A stretch of 64,000 nt of DNA from Hallerella sp963660435 (GCA_963660435.1 CAVKYI010000001.1:62001-126000); one strand, 5' to 3'. Counted from the stretch's first letter, positions 1-9,064 are shown. The notes: generated by a model not told the origin, from the letters alone. Translations and numbers: made by a program.

Positions 1-1144
1 CCGGTTCAAGTCCGTAGCGGTGATAGCTCTTGAAATCCTTGTCGAGGAAAAGGAAGGAGGTCGCGACGCCGAAAGCGCTGTCCGGCGTTGTCGCGTAGGT
101 CTGCCCGATCCCCTTTCCGAAGGAATTGGTCCCGACGACGGGAGCCTTCAGGTTCGAGGCGAGAGCGGCGGCAAAGAGTTCCGTACAGCTTGCGCTGCCG
201 CTATCGAGCATCATCACGTAGTATCTCCCTGCGCCGATTCCGTCCTTCTCCGCCGTGACGGCTTGCTCGGACGAATCCCTGCCCCCTTTTTCGTAGCCCC
301 ACTTTCTTTCGACGATGACCGTATCGCCGCGACGGAGAACAGCCTTGGCCATGCGTTCGCAAAGGTTCACCGAACCGCCCCCGTTGCCGCGCAAGTCGAG
401 AACGGTCGATGTGGCGCCCTTGGTTTCTTCGAGCGCCGCTTCGAATTCTAGGGCCGTTCCGTCGGAATCGAACCCGTTTGTCTTTCCGACGAATTCCGTC
501 ACGCGGATTATCGGGATGTTTTCCGCGGAATCGAGAAAGACCGTCGGCGAGATAACCGCGGTCCTCGTCATTTCGATGGAGAGCGTGTCGTCGTCGCGCT
601 GGACGGTAAAAGCGAAGGTATCCGTCTTTTTCTCAAGAATCGATTTGTACAGGGAATCGCTCCCGGAAAGCGAAACGCTGTCAAGCGCAAGAATGACGTC
701 TCCTTTCGAAATTCCCGCCGAGGCCGCCGGCCCGACCCGAAAGACGGTCTTGACCCGGAGCGTCGAATCGAGTTCCATGCCGAACGCCTTGTCTTCCGTG
801 TCCGATTCTCCGATAGCCGAAGAGAGTGCGGAATAATAAGCGTGGGGGTAGTATTTCGTGAGAGGGTCCGACATCGAAGCGTACATCACGAGGACATCCG
901 CAACGTCCGCGTACTTTTCGTTGATAAGCGCAATCGCTGGACTTTCCAGATAGGTATCGGAATCTTCGAGTTCTTCCGCGGCCTTGTAGTAATAATAGTA
1001 GAGGAAGGAATAGTTGAACTGGAATTCCTTGCTTGCCTTCGAGGAAACCTTGACGTCCGGCGCGACGGTATCGGTCGAGCATCCGGAAAAATACGCCACG
1101 ATGGCGATGATCGCCACGGCGAGAAAAGACTTGCTCCCGGGCAT
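1..1144 (-). CDS. S41 family (C-terminal processing type) peptidase lipoprotein, 3' end outside window
   Basis: The frame runs off the left edge without a stop, leaving 381 codons. It begins MPGSKSFLAV and has a hydrophobic signal ending in a lipobox (FSGC, Cys22), so it should be a lipoprotein. A PDZ domain lies near residues 120-165 (VGPAASAGISKGDVILALDS). The protease core follows, with LRGNGGG, then DSGSASCTELFAAAL and NSFGKGIGQT. Ser319 and Lys344 are 25 residues apart, as in the Ser-Lys dyad of Tsp/CtpA proteases. The expected role is periplasmic or surface proteolysis. The ATG lies 4 bases after the stop of the LRR gene, so the two are probably co-transcribed. The family call is firm; substrate is unknown. 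Confidence 0.88.
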   Translation of the reverse strand, partial: MPGSKSFLAVAIIAIVAYFSGCSTDTVAPDVKVSSKASKEFQFNYSFLYYYYYKAAEELEDSDTYLESPAIALINEKYADVADVLVMYASMSDPLTKYYPHAYYSALSSAIGESDTEDKAFGMELDSTLRVKTVFRVGPAASAGISKGDVILALDSVSLSGSDSLYKSILEKKTDTFAFTVQRDDDTLSIEMTRTAVISPTVFLDSAENIPIIRVTEFVGKTNGFDSDGTALEFEAALEETKGATSTVLDLRGNGGGSVNLCERMAKAVLRRGDTVIVERKWGYEKGGRDSSEQAVTAEKDGIGAGRYYVMMLDSGSASCTELFAAALASNLKAPVVGTNSFGKGIGQTYATTPDSAFGVATSFLFLDKDFKSYHRYGLEP

Positions 1145-1148
1145 ATCG

Positions 1149-1901
1149 CTACGAATCGATTTTCAGCCCTTGCTTGCTTGCGAGGACCTTGGGAAGCGGT
1201 TCCGAAAGGGGATTGTTCACCAGGGAAAGCGACTTGAGCGAGGAGCATTCGGAAAGCTCTTCCGGAATGGAATCCAGCTCGTTTTCGTCGAGAATCAGTT
1301 CGCGAAGCTTTTGCAGCTTGCCGATGGAGGCCGGCAGGGCGACCAGGTTGTTGCCCGAAATCATCAGGAATTCAAGGTTCTCGAGTTCTCCGACGCTCGC
1401 GGGGATTGTCGAAAGGTCGTTGTTGTCGAGGTAGAGCTTTTCGAGATGCTTCATCTTTCCCAGGGTTTCGGGAATTTTCGAAAGCATGTTGTCGTGCAGG
1501 GAGAGCTTTTCCACGTTTTCCCAGCTCCCGATTTCGTCGGGCAGTCCGAGCAGCTGGTTTTTCGCGATGTTCACCGTTTTCAGGTTCTTGAACGCGCCGA
1601 CTTGCCTCGGAAGTTCGGACAGGCTGTTGTAGCCCAGGTACAGGTTTTCGAGGCCGGAAAGCTCGCCAATCGTTTCGGGAAGCTCCATCAGGTCGTTCTC
1701 GCTGACGGAAAGGCTCTTGAGATTCTTTAGCCGGCCGATTTCGTCGGGCAGTTCCACGAGCAGGTTCTGGTCGAGGACAAGTTCCTCTAGATCTTCGAGT
1801 TCGAAGAGTTGCGACGGAAGAAGTCGCAGGTGCATTCCCGCAAGATCCAGTTTCTTCGCTTTTTCGGCTTTTGCCTTGGCAATGACTTCGAGAAGATTCA
1901 T
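1149..1901 (-). CDS. leucine-rich repeat protein
   Basis: The 250-residue protein is almost entirely leucine-rich repeats of about 23 residues with the pattern LxxLxLxxNxLxxLPxxIG, roughly ten copies from residue 15 to 235. There is no signal peptide or membrane segment, so it is probably cytoplasmic, although LRR proteins of this class usually act as protein-binding scaffolds. It is the first gene of a minus-strand pair with the S41 peptidase lipoprotein 4 bases downstream. That pairing may mean a regulatory partner, but this is inference. The start ATG begins MNLLEVIAKAKAEK, a short amphipathic cap before repeat 1. Confidence 0.85.
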   Translation of the reverse strand: MNLLEVIAKAKAEKAKKLDLAGMHLRLLPSQLFELEDLEELVLDQNLLVELPDEIGRLKNLKSLSVSENDLMELPETIGELSGLENLYLGYNSLSELPRQVGAFKNLKTVNIAKNQLLGLPDEIGSWENVEKLSLHDNMLSKIPETLGKMKHLEKLYLDNNDLSTIPASVGELENLEFLMISGNNLVALPASIGKLQKLRELILDENELDSIPEELSECSSLKSLSLVNNPLSEPLPKVLASKQGLKIDS

Positions 1902-2212
1902 CGTATCGACTCCGTTTTTTCAAATGATAGCATTTTTGCGCATTTTGCGGACTTTTTTTGGCAAAAGAGGGACTTTATGCGCTTTTTCCGTTTACCGGGA
2001 GGCTTTTGACGCTTTCACGGGCGATCGAAAGCCCTGTCAATGAATCGTGAGTATATTAATCGTATTGTTTCTGGACAGAAACATGATATTTTGCAATTGT
2101 AAAAATTTTGAAACATCTTTTTTCGTGGAACATCTCGAAAATAAGTGATATTTTAATTATCTATGTATATGCATAGTCAAAACTCCGGGTCCGGAGTTAC
2201 TAGAGGATTAAA
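1902..2212. promoter_or_regulatory. divergent intergenic region with two inverted repeats before the AIPR gene
   Basis: This 311-base gap separates the divergent LRR and AIPR genes and has no credible coding frame. It is AT-rich in its second half. Close to the AIPR start are two palindromes: CTATG/CATAG around TATATG (2161-2176), then AACTCCGG-GT-CCGGAGTT (2181-2198), whose 8-bp arms are perfect. The second sits 14 bases before the ATG and next to the purine-rich AGAGGA ribosome-binding site. The position suits an operator or translational control hairpin, but no regulator is identified. Confidence 0.45.
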
Positions 2213-4096
2213 ATGGAACTGACGAAAGCGCAAGAACGAAGACTTTCTTTTGTGGCCAGCTTGCTGAGCTTGAACCCGAACGATCCGACGGATCGCATCA
2301 AGGCTTTAAGACATTTGAACCTGGATGAAGAGGGATGTTTCCACGGATTCCAGTATTCCCAGGGATTCCTCGAGATTTTCATTTTTATTGACGAATCGAC
2401 CCCGCTCGAAAAAGCCGTTCACAATCTGGCGCATGACCTGAAACAGCTCCAGATCGCCGTTTTCCGCACGAGCGACCCGGACAATTCGTTCTTCATGTCG
2501 CTTCGCGAGGAAGCCGATCCGTGGGACGTAATCAAGATGGACGCTCCGGAATCGGACGAGGACGGCGAACAGACGGCGAGCCGTCCCTACATGAAGACCC
2601 TTGAAATCACGGTGCTCCGCACGCTTTCGAGCCGTTACGTGACCGATGCGGAAATGGAACGCACGCTCAAGGACATGCGTCGCAAGCTGAACATCTGGAA
2701 GTCCGATGTCCGCGCGGAGCTCGAAATCCGCGTAGAGCACGACGACCTGGCGAAGGATTTTCGCAATAACGACGACAAGCTCGACATCGTGATGCAGGAC
2801 GAACCTCTTCACATGACGAGCAAGAGCGGGGAACTCTTTGTCGGATTCTGCCCGATTCGCACCATTTTCGACTATCACCAGTCTCTCGGCAAGCGTCTCA
2901 AGACGAAGCACAACATGGCGATCGTTTCGAGCAACATCCGCACGTATCTCGGAAACCTGACGCATACCAACGCGGCCCTGATCGACGCGTTCCAGGAGAT
3001 GGAAAAGGCGAGCGACGCAAGCGACTTCCCGTTCCTTCACAACGGCATGACTCTTACGGGAGACGATCTGCGCTTGAAGGACCGCGACGGCAAGAAGGTT
3101 CTCCAGATCGAGCGTCCAAAGATTATCAACGGGGCGCAGTCCCTCTTCACTTACGAAAGCTATTTCAAGAAAAGCAAGAATCCGGTAAACCCGTTCGTGC
3201 TTATCAAGGTCGTGGTGCCGTATCCCGACGCGGATGCGTTCCTGCGCCAGGTGACGATGGCGAACAACCGCCAGAATCCGGTGTTCAGCTATCATCTTCG
3301 CGCCGCGGACGATTTGCAGTTCTTCATCTGGCAGCGTTACCAGGAAGAAGGCTTTACCTACGTCTATAAGGACGGCGTGCGTCTGAAGGCGCGCACCCGC
3401 AAGCTCGAAGTCCGCATGAGGCCCGAACTTGCGAAAACGCTCTTCATGATGGACGGGAAGATTTCCGAAAGCCGTTCCTCGGATTGCATCTTCGACAAGG
3501 AAAGCCTTTACCAGCATTGCTTCGGAGCGTTCCTCCGGGTCTCTCCCGACAAGGAAAGAGACTTCGTGCGCAAGACGATCGCCTACACGAAGGCGTGGCA
3601 GCTTTTAACCCGGCTTCCGATCAAGAACCGAAACGTCGTCCCGGGAAAAGGCGTCTCCATCGAAGCGAACGACGCAAACCCGCTCACGCGCATCACGTGG
3701 AACGGTCGCCTCGAAGACAAGTTCCTCTTCCGCAGCGCGGTCCGCGATGTCGTCGTGGCGATAGCCCTTCGCCACTGGCTCATCTACGGAAATCCCATCC
3801 AGGACTTCGAATACCTGGTCGTAAACGAAATCGACTTCAACAATTCGCTGCTCAAGTATGCGTCGCACATCTACGGCGACTATCTGAAGGCGATCCTCGT
3901 GAACGAGTTCAAGGACAACAAGGATTACTACGACACGATCACCACGGTCGATAAGGATTCCGGCGAAAATGTCGAACGTCGCCTGTGGAAAGGCTTCGGC
4001 ACGACCGCTACGTATGACAAGATCATGCAGATGCTCGTCGCGAAGGACAAGTCCTGGGAAAAATGCCTGGGCGACATCGAAGTCTTCCTGAATTGA
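2213..4096 (+). CDS. AIPR-family protein (abortive infection phage resistance type)
   Basis: This 627-residue soluble protein has the hallmarks of the AIPR family (PF10592). They are an SNIRTYLGN segment at about 240-248, FPFLHNGMTLTGDDLRL at 272-288 (usually F-NNGITI), RPKIINGAQS at 301-310 (usually PQIVNGCQT), and NNRQNPV at 351-357. The N-terminal 200 residues look like a separate alpha/beta region with an acidic stretch at 110-120. AIPR proteins were first described from phage-exclusion loci and often sit in defence islands, but their biochemical activity is poorly defined. This copy stands alone, with no restriction or toxin partner beside it. A near-perfect palindrome precedes the start. 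Confidence 0.75.
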   Translation: MELTKAQERRLSFVASLLSLNPNDPTDRIKALRHLNLDEEGCFHGFQYSQGFLEIFIFIDESTPLEKAVHNLAHDLKQLQIAVFRTSDPDNSFFMSLREEADPWDVIKMDAPESDEDGEQTASRPYMKTLEITVLRTLSSRYVTDAEMERTLKDMRRKLNIWKSDVRAELEIRVEHDDLAKDFRNNDDKLDIVMQDEPLHMTSKSGELFVGFCPIRTIFDYHQSLGKRLKTKHNMAIVSSNIRTYLGNLTHTNAALIDAFQEMEKASDASDFPFLHNGMTLTGDDLRLKDRDGKKVLQIERPKIINGAQSLFTYESYFKKSKNPVNPFVLIKVVVPYPDADAFLRQVTMANNRQNPVFSYHLRAADDLQFFIWQRYQEEGFTYVYKDGVRLKARTRKLEVRMRPELAKTLFMMDGKISESRSSDCIFDKESLYQHCFGAFLRVSPDKERDFVRKTIAYTKAWQLLTRLPIKNRNVVPGKGVSIEANDANPLTRITWNGRLEDKFLFRSAVRDVVVAIALRHWLIYGNPIQDFEYLVVNEIDFNNSLLKYASHIYGDYLKAILVNEFKDNKDYYDTITTVDKDSGENVERRLWKGFGTTATYDKIMQMLVAKDKSWEKCLGDIEVFLN

Positions 4097-4121
4097 TTCT
4101 CGCTCATCTCCTGTAAGCGGG

Positions 4122-4150
4122 AAAGGTCCGAAGCGATTCGGGCCTTTCTA
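4122..4150 (+). terminator. intrinsic terminator after the AIPR gene
   Basis: An 11-bp stem, AAAGGTCCGAA-GCGA-TTCGGGCCTTT (one G-T pair), is followed by TCTAT. It lies 26 bases after the AIPR stop. Its distal arm nearly abuts the -10-like box of the MFS gene. Confidence 0.7.
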
Positions 4151-4164
4151 TATTTAAAGCCGAT
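4149..4164 (+). promoter_or_regulatory. -10-like TATATT box directly before the MFS start (leaderless promoter candidate)
   Basis: TATATT at 4149-4154 ends only 10 bases before the MFS ATG at 4165, and there is no Shine-Dalgarno sequence between them. Transcription starting 6-8 bases after the box would leave a 5' leader of at most a few bases. The same layout is seen at several other genes in this window. Confidence 0.4.
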
Positions 4165-5316
4165 ATGGCAAATCTGCTGTTAGCCGTCATCTATGTTTCG
4201 TTCGTGAGCCTCGGACTGCCCGATTCCCTGCTCGGTGCGGCATGGCCTTCCATCTATCCGGCTCTGGGAACATCCATTTCGAGCGCGGGAATCCTTTCGA
4301 TGATTATCGCGGTGGGGACGGTCGTTTCTTCGCTCCTGAGCGATCGGGTAACGCGCCTCTGGGGGGCGGGCAAGGTGAACGCCTTTAGCGTGCTCCTGAC
4401 CGCGGTCGCGCTTTTCGGCTTTTCGACAAGCGGCTCGTTTGGCGCGCTTTGCCTGTGGGCGATACCCTATGGCCTTGGCGCAGGAGCGGTCGATGCGGCT
4501 CTCAACAACTACGTCGCGCTGCATTACAAGAGCCGCCACATGAGCTGGCTGCATTGCATGTGGGGAATCGGCGCGACGCTCGGACCCTACGCGATGGGCT
4601 ATGCGCTTTCGCACGGAATGGGATGGACCGGTGGCTACCGGACGATTTCGCTTGTCCAGTTCGGGCTGGTCGCCATCCTGTTCGCGAGCCTTCCCCTGTG
4701 GAAACGGCAGTCGAAAGCGGAAAGTTCCCAAGGTTCGCGACCGCTGCCTCTTCGCAAGGCGCTTGGAATCGCCGGGGCGAAAGAGATGATGCTCTGCTTC
4801 TTTTGCTACAGCGCCGTGGAGCAGACGACGGGGCTTTGGGCGGCTAGCTACCTGAACGGAGCCTGCGGCTTTTCGACGGAAATCTCGGCGACTTTTGCCG
4901 GTCTTTTCTTTGTGGGGATAACGGTCGGGCGTATCCTTTCGGGTTTTATGACGATGCGTCTGTCCGATGACCGGATGATTCGGCTTGGAATCGGCATCAT
5001 CGCCTGCGGAATCGTTCTCTTGCTCTTGCCCGTGAACGCGCTTTCTCTCGCGGGGCTTGTCGCGATCGGGCTTGGCTGCGCGCCTATCTACCCTTGCATC
5101 ATCCACTCGACGCCCGCTCGCTTCGGGGCGGAAAATTCCCTTGCCTTTGTCGGAATCCAGATGGCGAGCGCCTATGTCGGAACGACCCTGATGCCTCCGT
5201 TGTTTGGACTTGTGGCAAGGAATTTGAACATTTCCCTGTTGCCAGCGTATTTAATTCTTTTCCTGTCGCTTATGTTCTATATGCACTCGAAATTGACGAA
5301 AATCACCCGAAATTGA
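4165..5316 (+). CDS. MFS transporter
   Basis: This 383-residue protein has about twelve hydrophobic segments spread evenly along its length and a charged central loop near 178-195 (KRQSKAESSQGSR), typical of the major facilitator superfamily. The first loop carries a G-LSDRVTRLWG-like version of the MFS motif A near residues 55-65. Early features (LGLPDSLLGAAWP) resemble the sugar and fucose permease-like branch, but the substrate cannot be read from the sequence. It stands alone between a terminator and the FISUMP cluster. Confidence 0.8.
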   Translation: MANLLLAVIYVSFVSLGLPDSLLGAAWPSIYPALGTSISSAGILSMIIAVGTVVSSLLSDRVTRLWGAGKVNAFSVLLTAVALFGFSTSGSFGALCLWAIPYGLGAGAVDAALNNYVALHYKSRHMSWLHCMWGIGATLGPYAMGYALSHGMGWTGGYRTISLVQFGLVAILFASLPLWKRQSKAESSQGSRPLPLRKALGIAGAKEMMLCFFCYSAVEQTTGLWAASYLNGACGFSTEISATFAGLFFVGITVGRILSGFMTMRLSDDRMIRLGIGIIACGIVLLLLPVNALSLAGLVAIGLGCAPIYPCIIHSTPARFGAENSLAFVGIQMASAYVGTTLMPPLFGLVARNLNISLLPAYLILFLSLMFYMHSKLTKITRN

Positions 5317-5429
5317 TTTTTTTTATTCCTGTTTTAAAAATAATAAGCTATATTGGCTAGTCGGAAACGGTTTGGAAGGGCCTGTCTGGAAGTTTTGAAC
5401 CGCCGAAATATTCACGCGAAGGGATTTTT

Positions 5430-6527
5430 ATGGTAAAATTGTGCACGCTTGGCATTTTGACGGTCGCGCTTCTTGTCGCTTGCGGTGACGACGTGACAAG
5501 GTTTGTCGCGGGTGAACCCCAGGGTCTGGAAGTCGCGGCGGACGTGGATTCGCTTCCCGCATGCAACGCGAAAAATATCGGAGGCATGTTCCTGATTCCG
5601 AAGTCGGAAGAAATCTATGTGTGCCTGGATTCGGGGTGGAAGAGCCTTGCGCCGGAAGCGAAAGGACATTCCTGCATGACGGTGATGCTTCCGGACAGTT
5701 CGGCAAGCAAGATTGTCTGCGATGGGGATTCGCTAGGCGTCGTCCTCAACGGAAGGAACGGACTCTCCGGCGAAACCGGGGACGCGGGAGAAGACGGCGC
5801 GGACGACGAAACGTGCCGCTCGGTGGATAACGGCGACGGTTCCTTTTGGCAGATTTGCGGGGAGGATTCCGTGATGCTCTACAAGGCTTTTTGCCGGGAC
5901 ACGCCCTATGACCCGGACAGCGCCTTTTGCGATTCGCGGGACATGTTGCTGTATCGGACGGTCCAAATCGGCGGGCAGGTATGGATGGCGGAAAACCTGA
6001 ACCATTTCGAATTCTTTTGCCCGTCCGAATTCTATTGTGCCACTTCTGAGTTTGATAGCGATCTAAAAACACGAATCGGAACATGTTACGAAGAGAAATC
6101 CGAGAATTGCGAAAAACTTGGCCGGCTCTACACGATCCGGTATATCGAAAGGCTCTGCCCGGATGGCTGGCACATGCCGGACTCGACGGAGTGGAATACC
6201 CTGTTTGCCTTTGTGGAGAAAACCGGCGGGGAAAACGTGGTGCTTAGCCTACGGTCTATCGATGGTTGGTCGGCTTTCCCGGGTACCCGGACCGGTTTGG
6301 ACTTGTTCGGTTTTGGGGCGCTTCCGGGAGGCTACATGGTGGAAATTGGAACAGGCTACACCCTGTACAGGAGTTTTTACAAGGCTTCCTACGAAGCTTA
6401 CTTTCTGAGTGCGGAAGGCGGTAGCTTCTTTTTTGATGGCCTCGATCCTTCCGCCGAGCCAAGATACGAAGCTATCGAGGGATTTGCCAAAGGCGTTTCG
6501 GTTCGGTGCGTTCGGGACGATGGCTAG
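5430..6527 (+). CDS. FISUMP-domain lipoprotein 1
   Basis: This is a 365-residue lipoprotein with signal MVKLCTLGILTVALLVAC (lipobox LVAC, Cys18). A Cys-containing N-terminal domain extends to about residue 105. A short collagen-like Gly-X-Y stretch follows (GRNGLSGETGDAGEDG, about 108-123). The C-terminal FISUMP domain starts at YRTVQIGGQVWMAENLN and includes LCPDGWHMPDSTEWNTL and the terminal VRCVRDDG. FISUMP (TIGR02145) is abundant in Fibrobacter and its function is unknown; it is related to surface-exposed lectin-like or FGE-like folds. It is the first of three tandem paralogs on one strand, 30 and 38 bases apart, so they are probably one operon. Confidence 0.85.
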   Translation: MVKLCTLGILTVALLVACGDDVTRFVAGEPQGLEVAADVDSLPACNAKNIGGMFLIPKSEEIYVCLDSGWKSLAPEAKGHSCMTVMLPDSSASKIVCDGDSLGVVLNGRNGLSGETGDAGEDGADDETCRSVDNGDGSFWQICGEDSVMLYKAFCRDTPYDPDSAFCDSRDMLLYRTVQIGGQVWMAENLNHFEFFCPSEFYCATSEFDSDLKTRIGTCYEEKSENCEKLGRLYTIRYIERLCPDGWHMPDSTEWNTLFAFVEKTGGENVVLSLRSIDGWSAFPGTRTGLDLFGFGALPGGYMVEIGTGYTLYRSFYKASYEAYFLSAEGGSFFFDGLDPSAEPRYEAIEGFAKGVSVRCVRDDG

Positions 6528-6557
6528 CAATCAGGATTCAACCCAGAGGATTTATCG

Positions 6558-7823
6558 ATGAAAACAGGAAAGCTCTTCCTTGCAATCTGTAGCGCGTCGT
6601 TCCTTGCCGCCTGTAGCGATTCCGTGACGGAGGTCGTTCGTCCCGTGGAGGCAGTGGTTTGCGGAACGACAGATTCCCTGCCGGAATGTTCCTCGGAAAA
6701 CCAGGGGCAAATGGCGGTCGTTTCGGAAAACGGCTTGGCGTATGTCTGCGAAAATTCGAAATGGGAACGCCTGGTGTCGAATTCCGGAACGGAACCGTGC
6801 GCTCTTCTCGCCCTTTCGGATTCTTCCGGTTACAGAATCGTCTGCGGCGATGACACGGTGGGAACCGTCTTGAATGGAATGGACGGACAGGACGGGGAAA
6901 AGGGCGAACAGGGGAAAAACGGCCTTGACGGTCGGGACTGTTCCATTAGCGACAATGCGGACGGGACCATCCTGCAGGTTTGCGGCGAGGATTCGACCGT
7001 GCTTTCGAAGGCTCTGTGCGGTGGGGAACCCTACGAGCCGACGACACATTTTTGCTATGGAGACAGGCTCTACGAGCAGGTTGTCTATGACACGATTGTC
7101 GATGCGCGCGACGGCAACCGGTATCGGACGGTACAAATCGGGAACCAGACCTGGATGGCGGACAACCTTCGCTTGGCAACGGATAGCAGCAATTGCCTGG
7201 GCGATACGATACGATGCCTAAAATTCGGACGGTTCTATTACTGGGAAGACATGATTGATATTGCGGGTATATACAGCGAGCCTCTCACGTGGATGGATGA
7301 CTGGGACTTGGCTAATGGAGGCGTTTTGTTGAAAACGCCGAGACGCGGTATTTGCCCGGAAGGCTGGCATATTCCGACGAGAGATGAATGGTTTATTCTC
7401 TTTAACACGGTCGATCGGATAGCGTACGAAGGGATTGGCTGGGTTCTAAAGTCGAGAACGGGATGGGACATGGCGGATTTTGCCGCGATGGGAGGAGTTT
7501 ATGAAGCAAAACATGCCGAAAACGGGATCGACCTGTTTGGCTTCGATGCAAAGCCAGCCGGCGCTCAAACAAGATATAACAACGGCAACGGATTGATAGT
7601 TAACGAAGGAGTTGCTGCGTTTTGGACGACGGACGTGCTTCCCGCATATACAGACTTTGCGTCAAGAGGAGAGGATCAATATGTGCGTACCCCATGGGTC
7701 CAGCTAAACGGCTGGAACGGAATGTACCAGATACCAATATCGTCTCTAATGAAGAGCAACTTTAGATACTTGAGCGATAAAGAAAGAGAGCGGCTTTCTG
7801 TTCGTTGCGTTCGAGACGAATAG
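6558..7823 (+). CDS. FISUMP-domain lipoprotein 2
   Basis: This 421-residue paralog of the preceding gene has signal MKTGKLFLAICSASFLAAC (Cys19), then the same N-terminal Cys-rich region. Its collagen-like run is longer (GMDGQDGEKGEQGKNGLDG, about residues 106-124). The FISUMP domain starts at YRTVQIGNQTWMADNLR, about residue 189, contains ICPEGWHIPTRDEWFIL, and ends SVRCVRDE. It lies 30 bases after FISUMP 1. From about 7200 to 7800 the codon use is more AT-rich than in the N-terminal half. Likely surface-attached; ligand unknown. Confidence 0.85.
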   Translation: MKTGKLFLAICSASFLAACSDSVTEVVRPVEAVVCGTTDSLPECSSENQGQMAVVSENGLAYVCENSKWERLVSNSGTEPCALLALSDSSGYRIVCGDDTVGTVLNGMDGQDGEKGEQGKNGLDGRDCSISDNADGTILQVCGEDSTVLSKALCGGEPYEPTTHFCYGDRLYEQVVYDTIVDARDGNRYRTVQIGNQTWMADNLRLATDSSNCLGDTIRCLKFGRFYYWEDMIDIAGIYSEPLTWMDDWDLANGGVLLKTPRRGICPEGWHIPTRDEWFILFNTVDRIAYEGIGWVLKSRTGWDMADFAAMGGVYEAKHAENGIDLFGFDAKPAGAQTRYNNGNGLIVNEGVAAFWTTDVLPAYTDFASRGEDQYVRTPWVQLNGWNGMYQIPISSLMKSNFRYLSDKERERLSVRCVRDE

Positions 7824-7861
7824 GACTGTCAGAATCGAAAATCTTGGAAAAGGAGTCTTTC

Positions 7862-9064
7862 GTGAAAATGCGTAAACTGTTTTTTACCAGCTTTTTGTTC
7901 ACTTCCCTTTTTGTCGCCTGTGGCGACGACGTGACGCAGGTCGTCACTCCGTCCGGGATGGAAACGTTGGCGCTTGGGGATTGTTCTGCCGAGACGCTAG
8001 GAAAGATGACCTATGTCGAAAGGAAAGGCGCCTATGTTTGTGGCGATACCGGCTGGTTTTTGCTTTCTTCCCGAAGAGAAAAGCTCTCCTGCGATTTCGA
8101 ATCCCTGGAAGATTCTTCGGGCTATCGGATGATTTGCGATGGAGATTCCGTCGGCGTGATCTATCACGGGACGGACGGTGCGAAAGGTGCCGCTGGAGCG
8201 GCGGGCAAGGATGGATCATCGGTTGGCTGTTCGATTGTCGAACAGGAAAACTGGATTTTTCTCCAGGTCTGCGGCTCGGATACGACATTTCTTTACCAGG
8301 CGGTTTGCGGTGGCGAGACTTTTGACCCGAAGATAAGCTTTTGCTTCGAAGGCAAGATTTTCGAAAAGCCCGTTTTCGGGACGATTACCGACGAACGGGA
8401 TTCCGCGGTCTATCGTACTGTCCGGATAGGAAACCAGACCTGGATGGCGGAAGATTTGCGATTGGACGTTCGGGGAAGCCTAAAGATGGATGGCATGGCC
8501 AACGTGCCCGATACCAATATGAAGTACGGTTGGCTCTATGACCGCGGATTTGCGGATGCTTCCGGCGAATTGATTTTTAGCCAGGGGCGCCTGTACGAAG
8601 CCGAAAGCCTTTCTGTCGCGGACAAGGCTGGGCTTTGTCCGGCCGGGTTCCATCTTCCGGACAGCAGCGAATGGAATGTGCTTCTAGGCTTTGTGACGGA
8701 ACACAGCCAGGGTGTCGAGCCGTTGCTTGCTCTTTGGGCTAGTTATGGCTGGAGCCACAATGGTGGAACACGCTGCACGCAAGGTTATGGAATCTGTACT
8801 ACGGAGGAAGGGGAAATACGTGGTGCCAATGGAGTGGACTTGTTTGGTTTTTCGGCGCTGCCGTTGTGGTGGTTTGGGGCGGGGAGTGATATAGCTTATA
8901 ACTTTCCAGGAAATCTCGCTGTCTATCTGACCGACGACGGTTGGTTTGCGATGTTTGCATGGGAGGGTAAGTTTGTTTCCCGTTCGTTCCCTGTAGATGA
9001 GGTGGTTTGCCCAGAGTGTAACTATAAAGCTTGTTTTGGATTTGTCCGTTGTGTGGGGGATTAG
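7862..9064 (+). CDS. FISUMP-domain lipoprotein 3
   Basis: This is the third tandem paralog. I place the start at GTG 7862, because AGGAG at 7851-7855 is 6 bases upstream of it. ATG 7868 would be 12 bases from that site, and the longer frame from 7805 overlaps the previous gene. The signal MRKLFFTSFLFTSLFVAC gives a lipobox. The collagen-like run is GTDGAKGAAGAAGKDG. The FISUMP domain starts at YRTVRIGNQTWMAEDLRLD and ends CFGFVRCVGD. About 400 residues. The three proteins share architecture but little sequence in the loops of the C-terminal domain, which suggests diversification of binding. Confidence 0.84.
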   Translation: MKMRKLFFTSFLFTSLFVACGDDVTQVVTPSGMETLALGDCSAETLGKMTYVERKGAYVCGDTGWFLLSSRREKLSCDFESLEDSSGYRMICDGDSVGVIYHGTDGAKGAAGAAGKDGSSVGCSIVEQENWIFLQVCGSDTTFLYQAVCGGETFDPKISFCFEGKIFEKPVFGTITDERDSAVYRTVRIGNQTWMAEDLRLDVRGSLKMDGMANVPDTNMKYGWLYDRGFADASGELIFSQGRLYEAESLSVADKAGLCPAGFHLPDSSEWNVLLGFVTEHSQGVEPLLALWASYGWSHNGGTRCTQGYGICTTEEGEIRGANGVDLFGFSALPLWWFGAGSDIAYNFPGNLAVYLTDDGWFAMFAWEGKFVSRSFPVDEVVCPECNYKACFGFVRCVGD

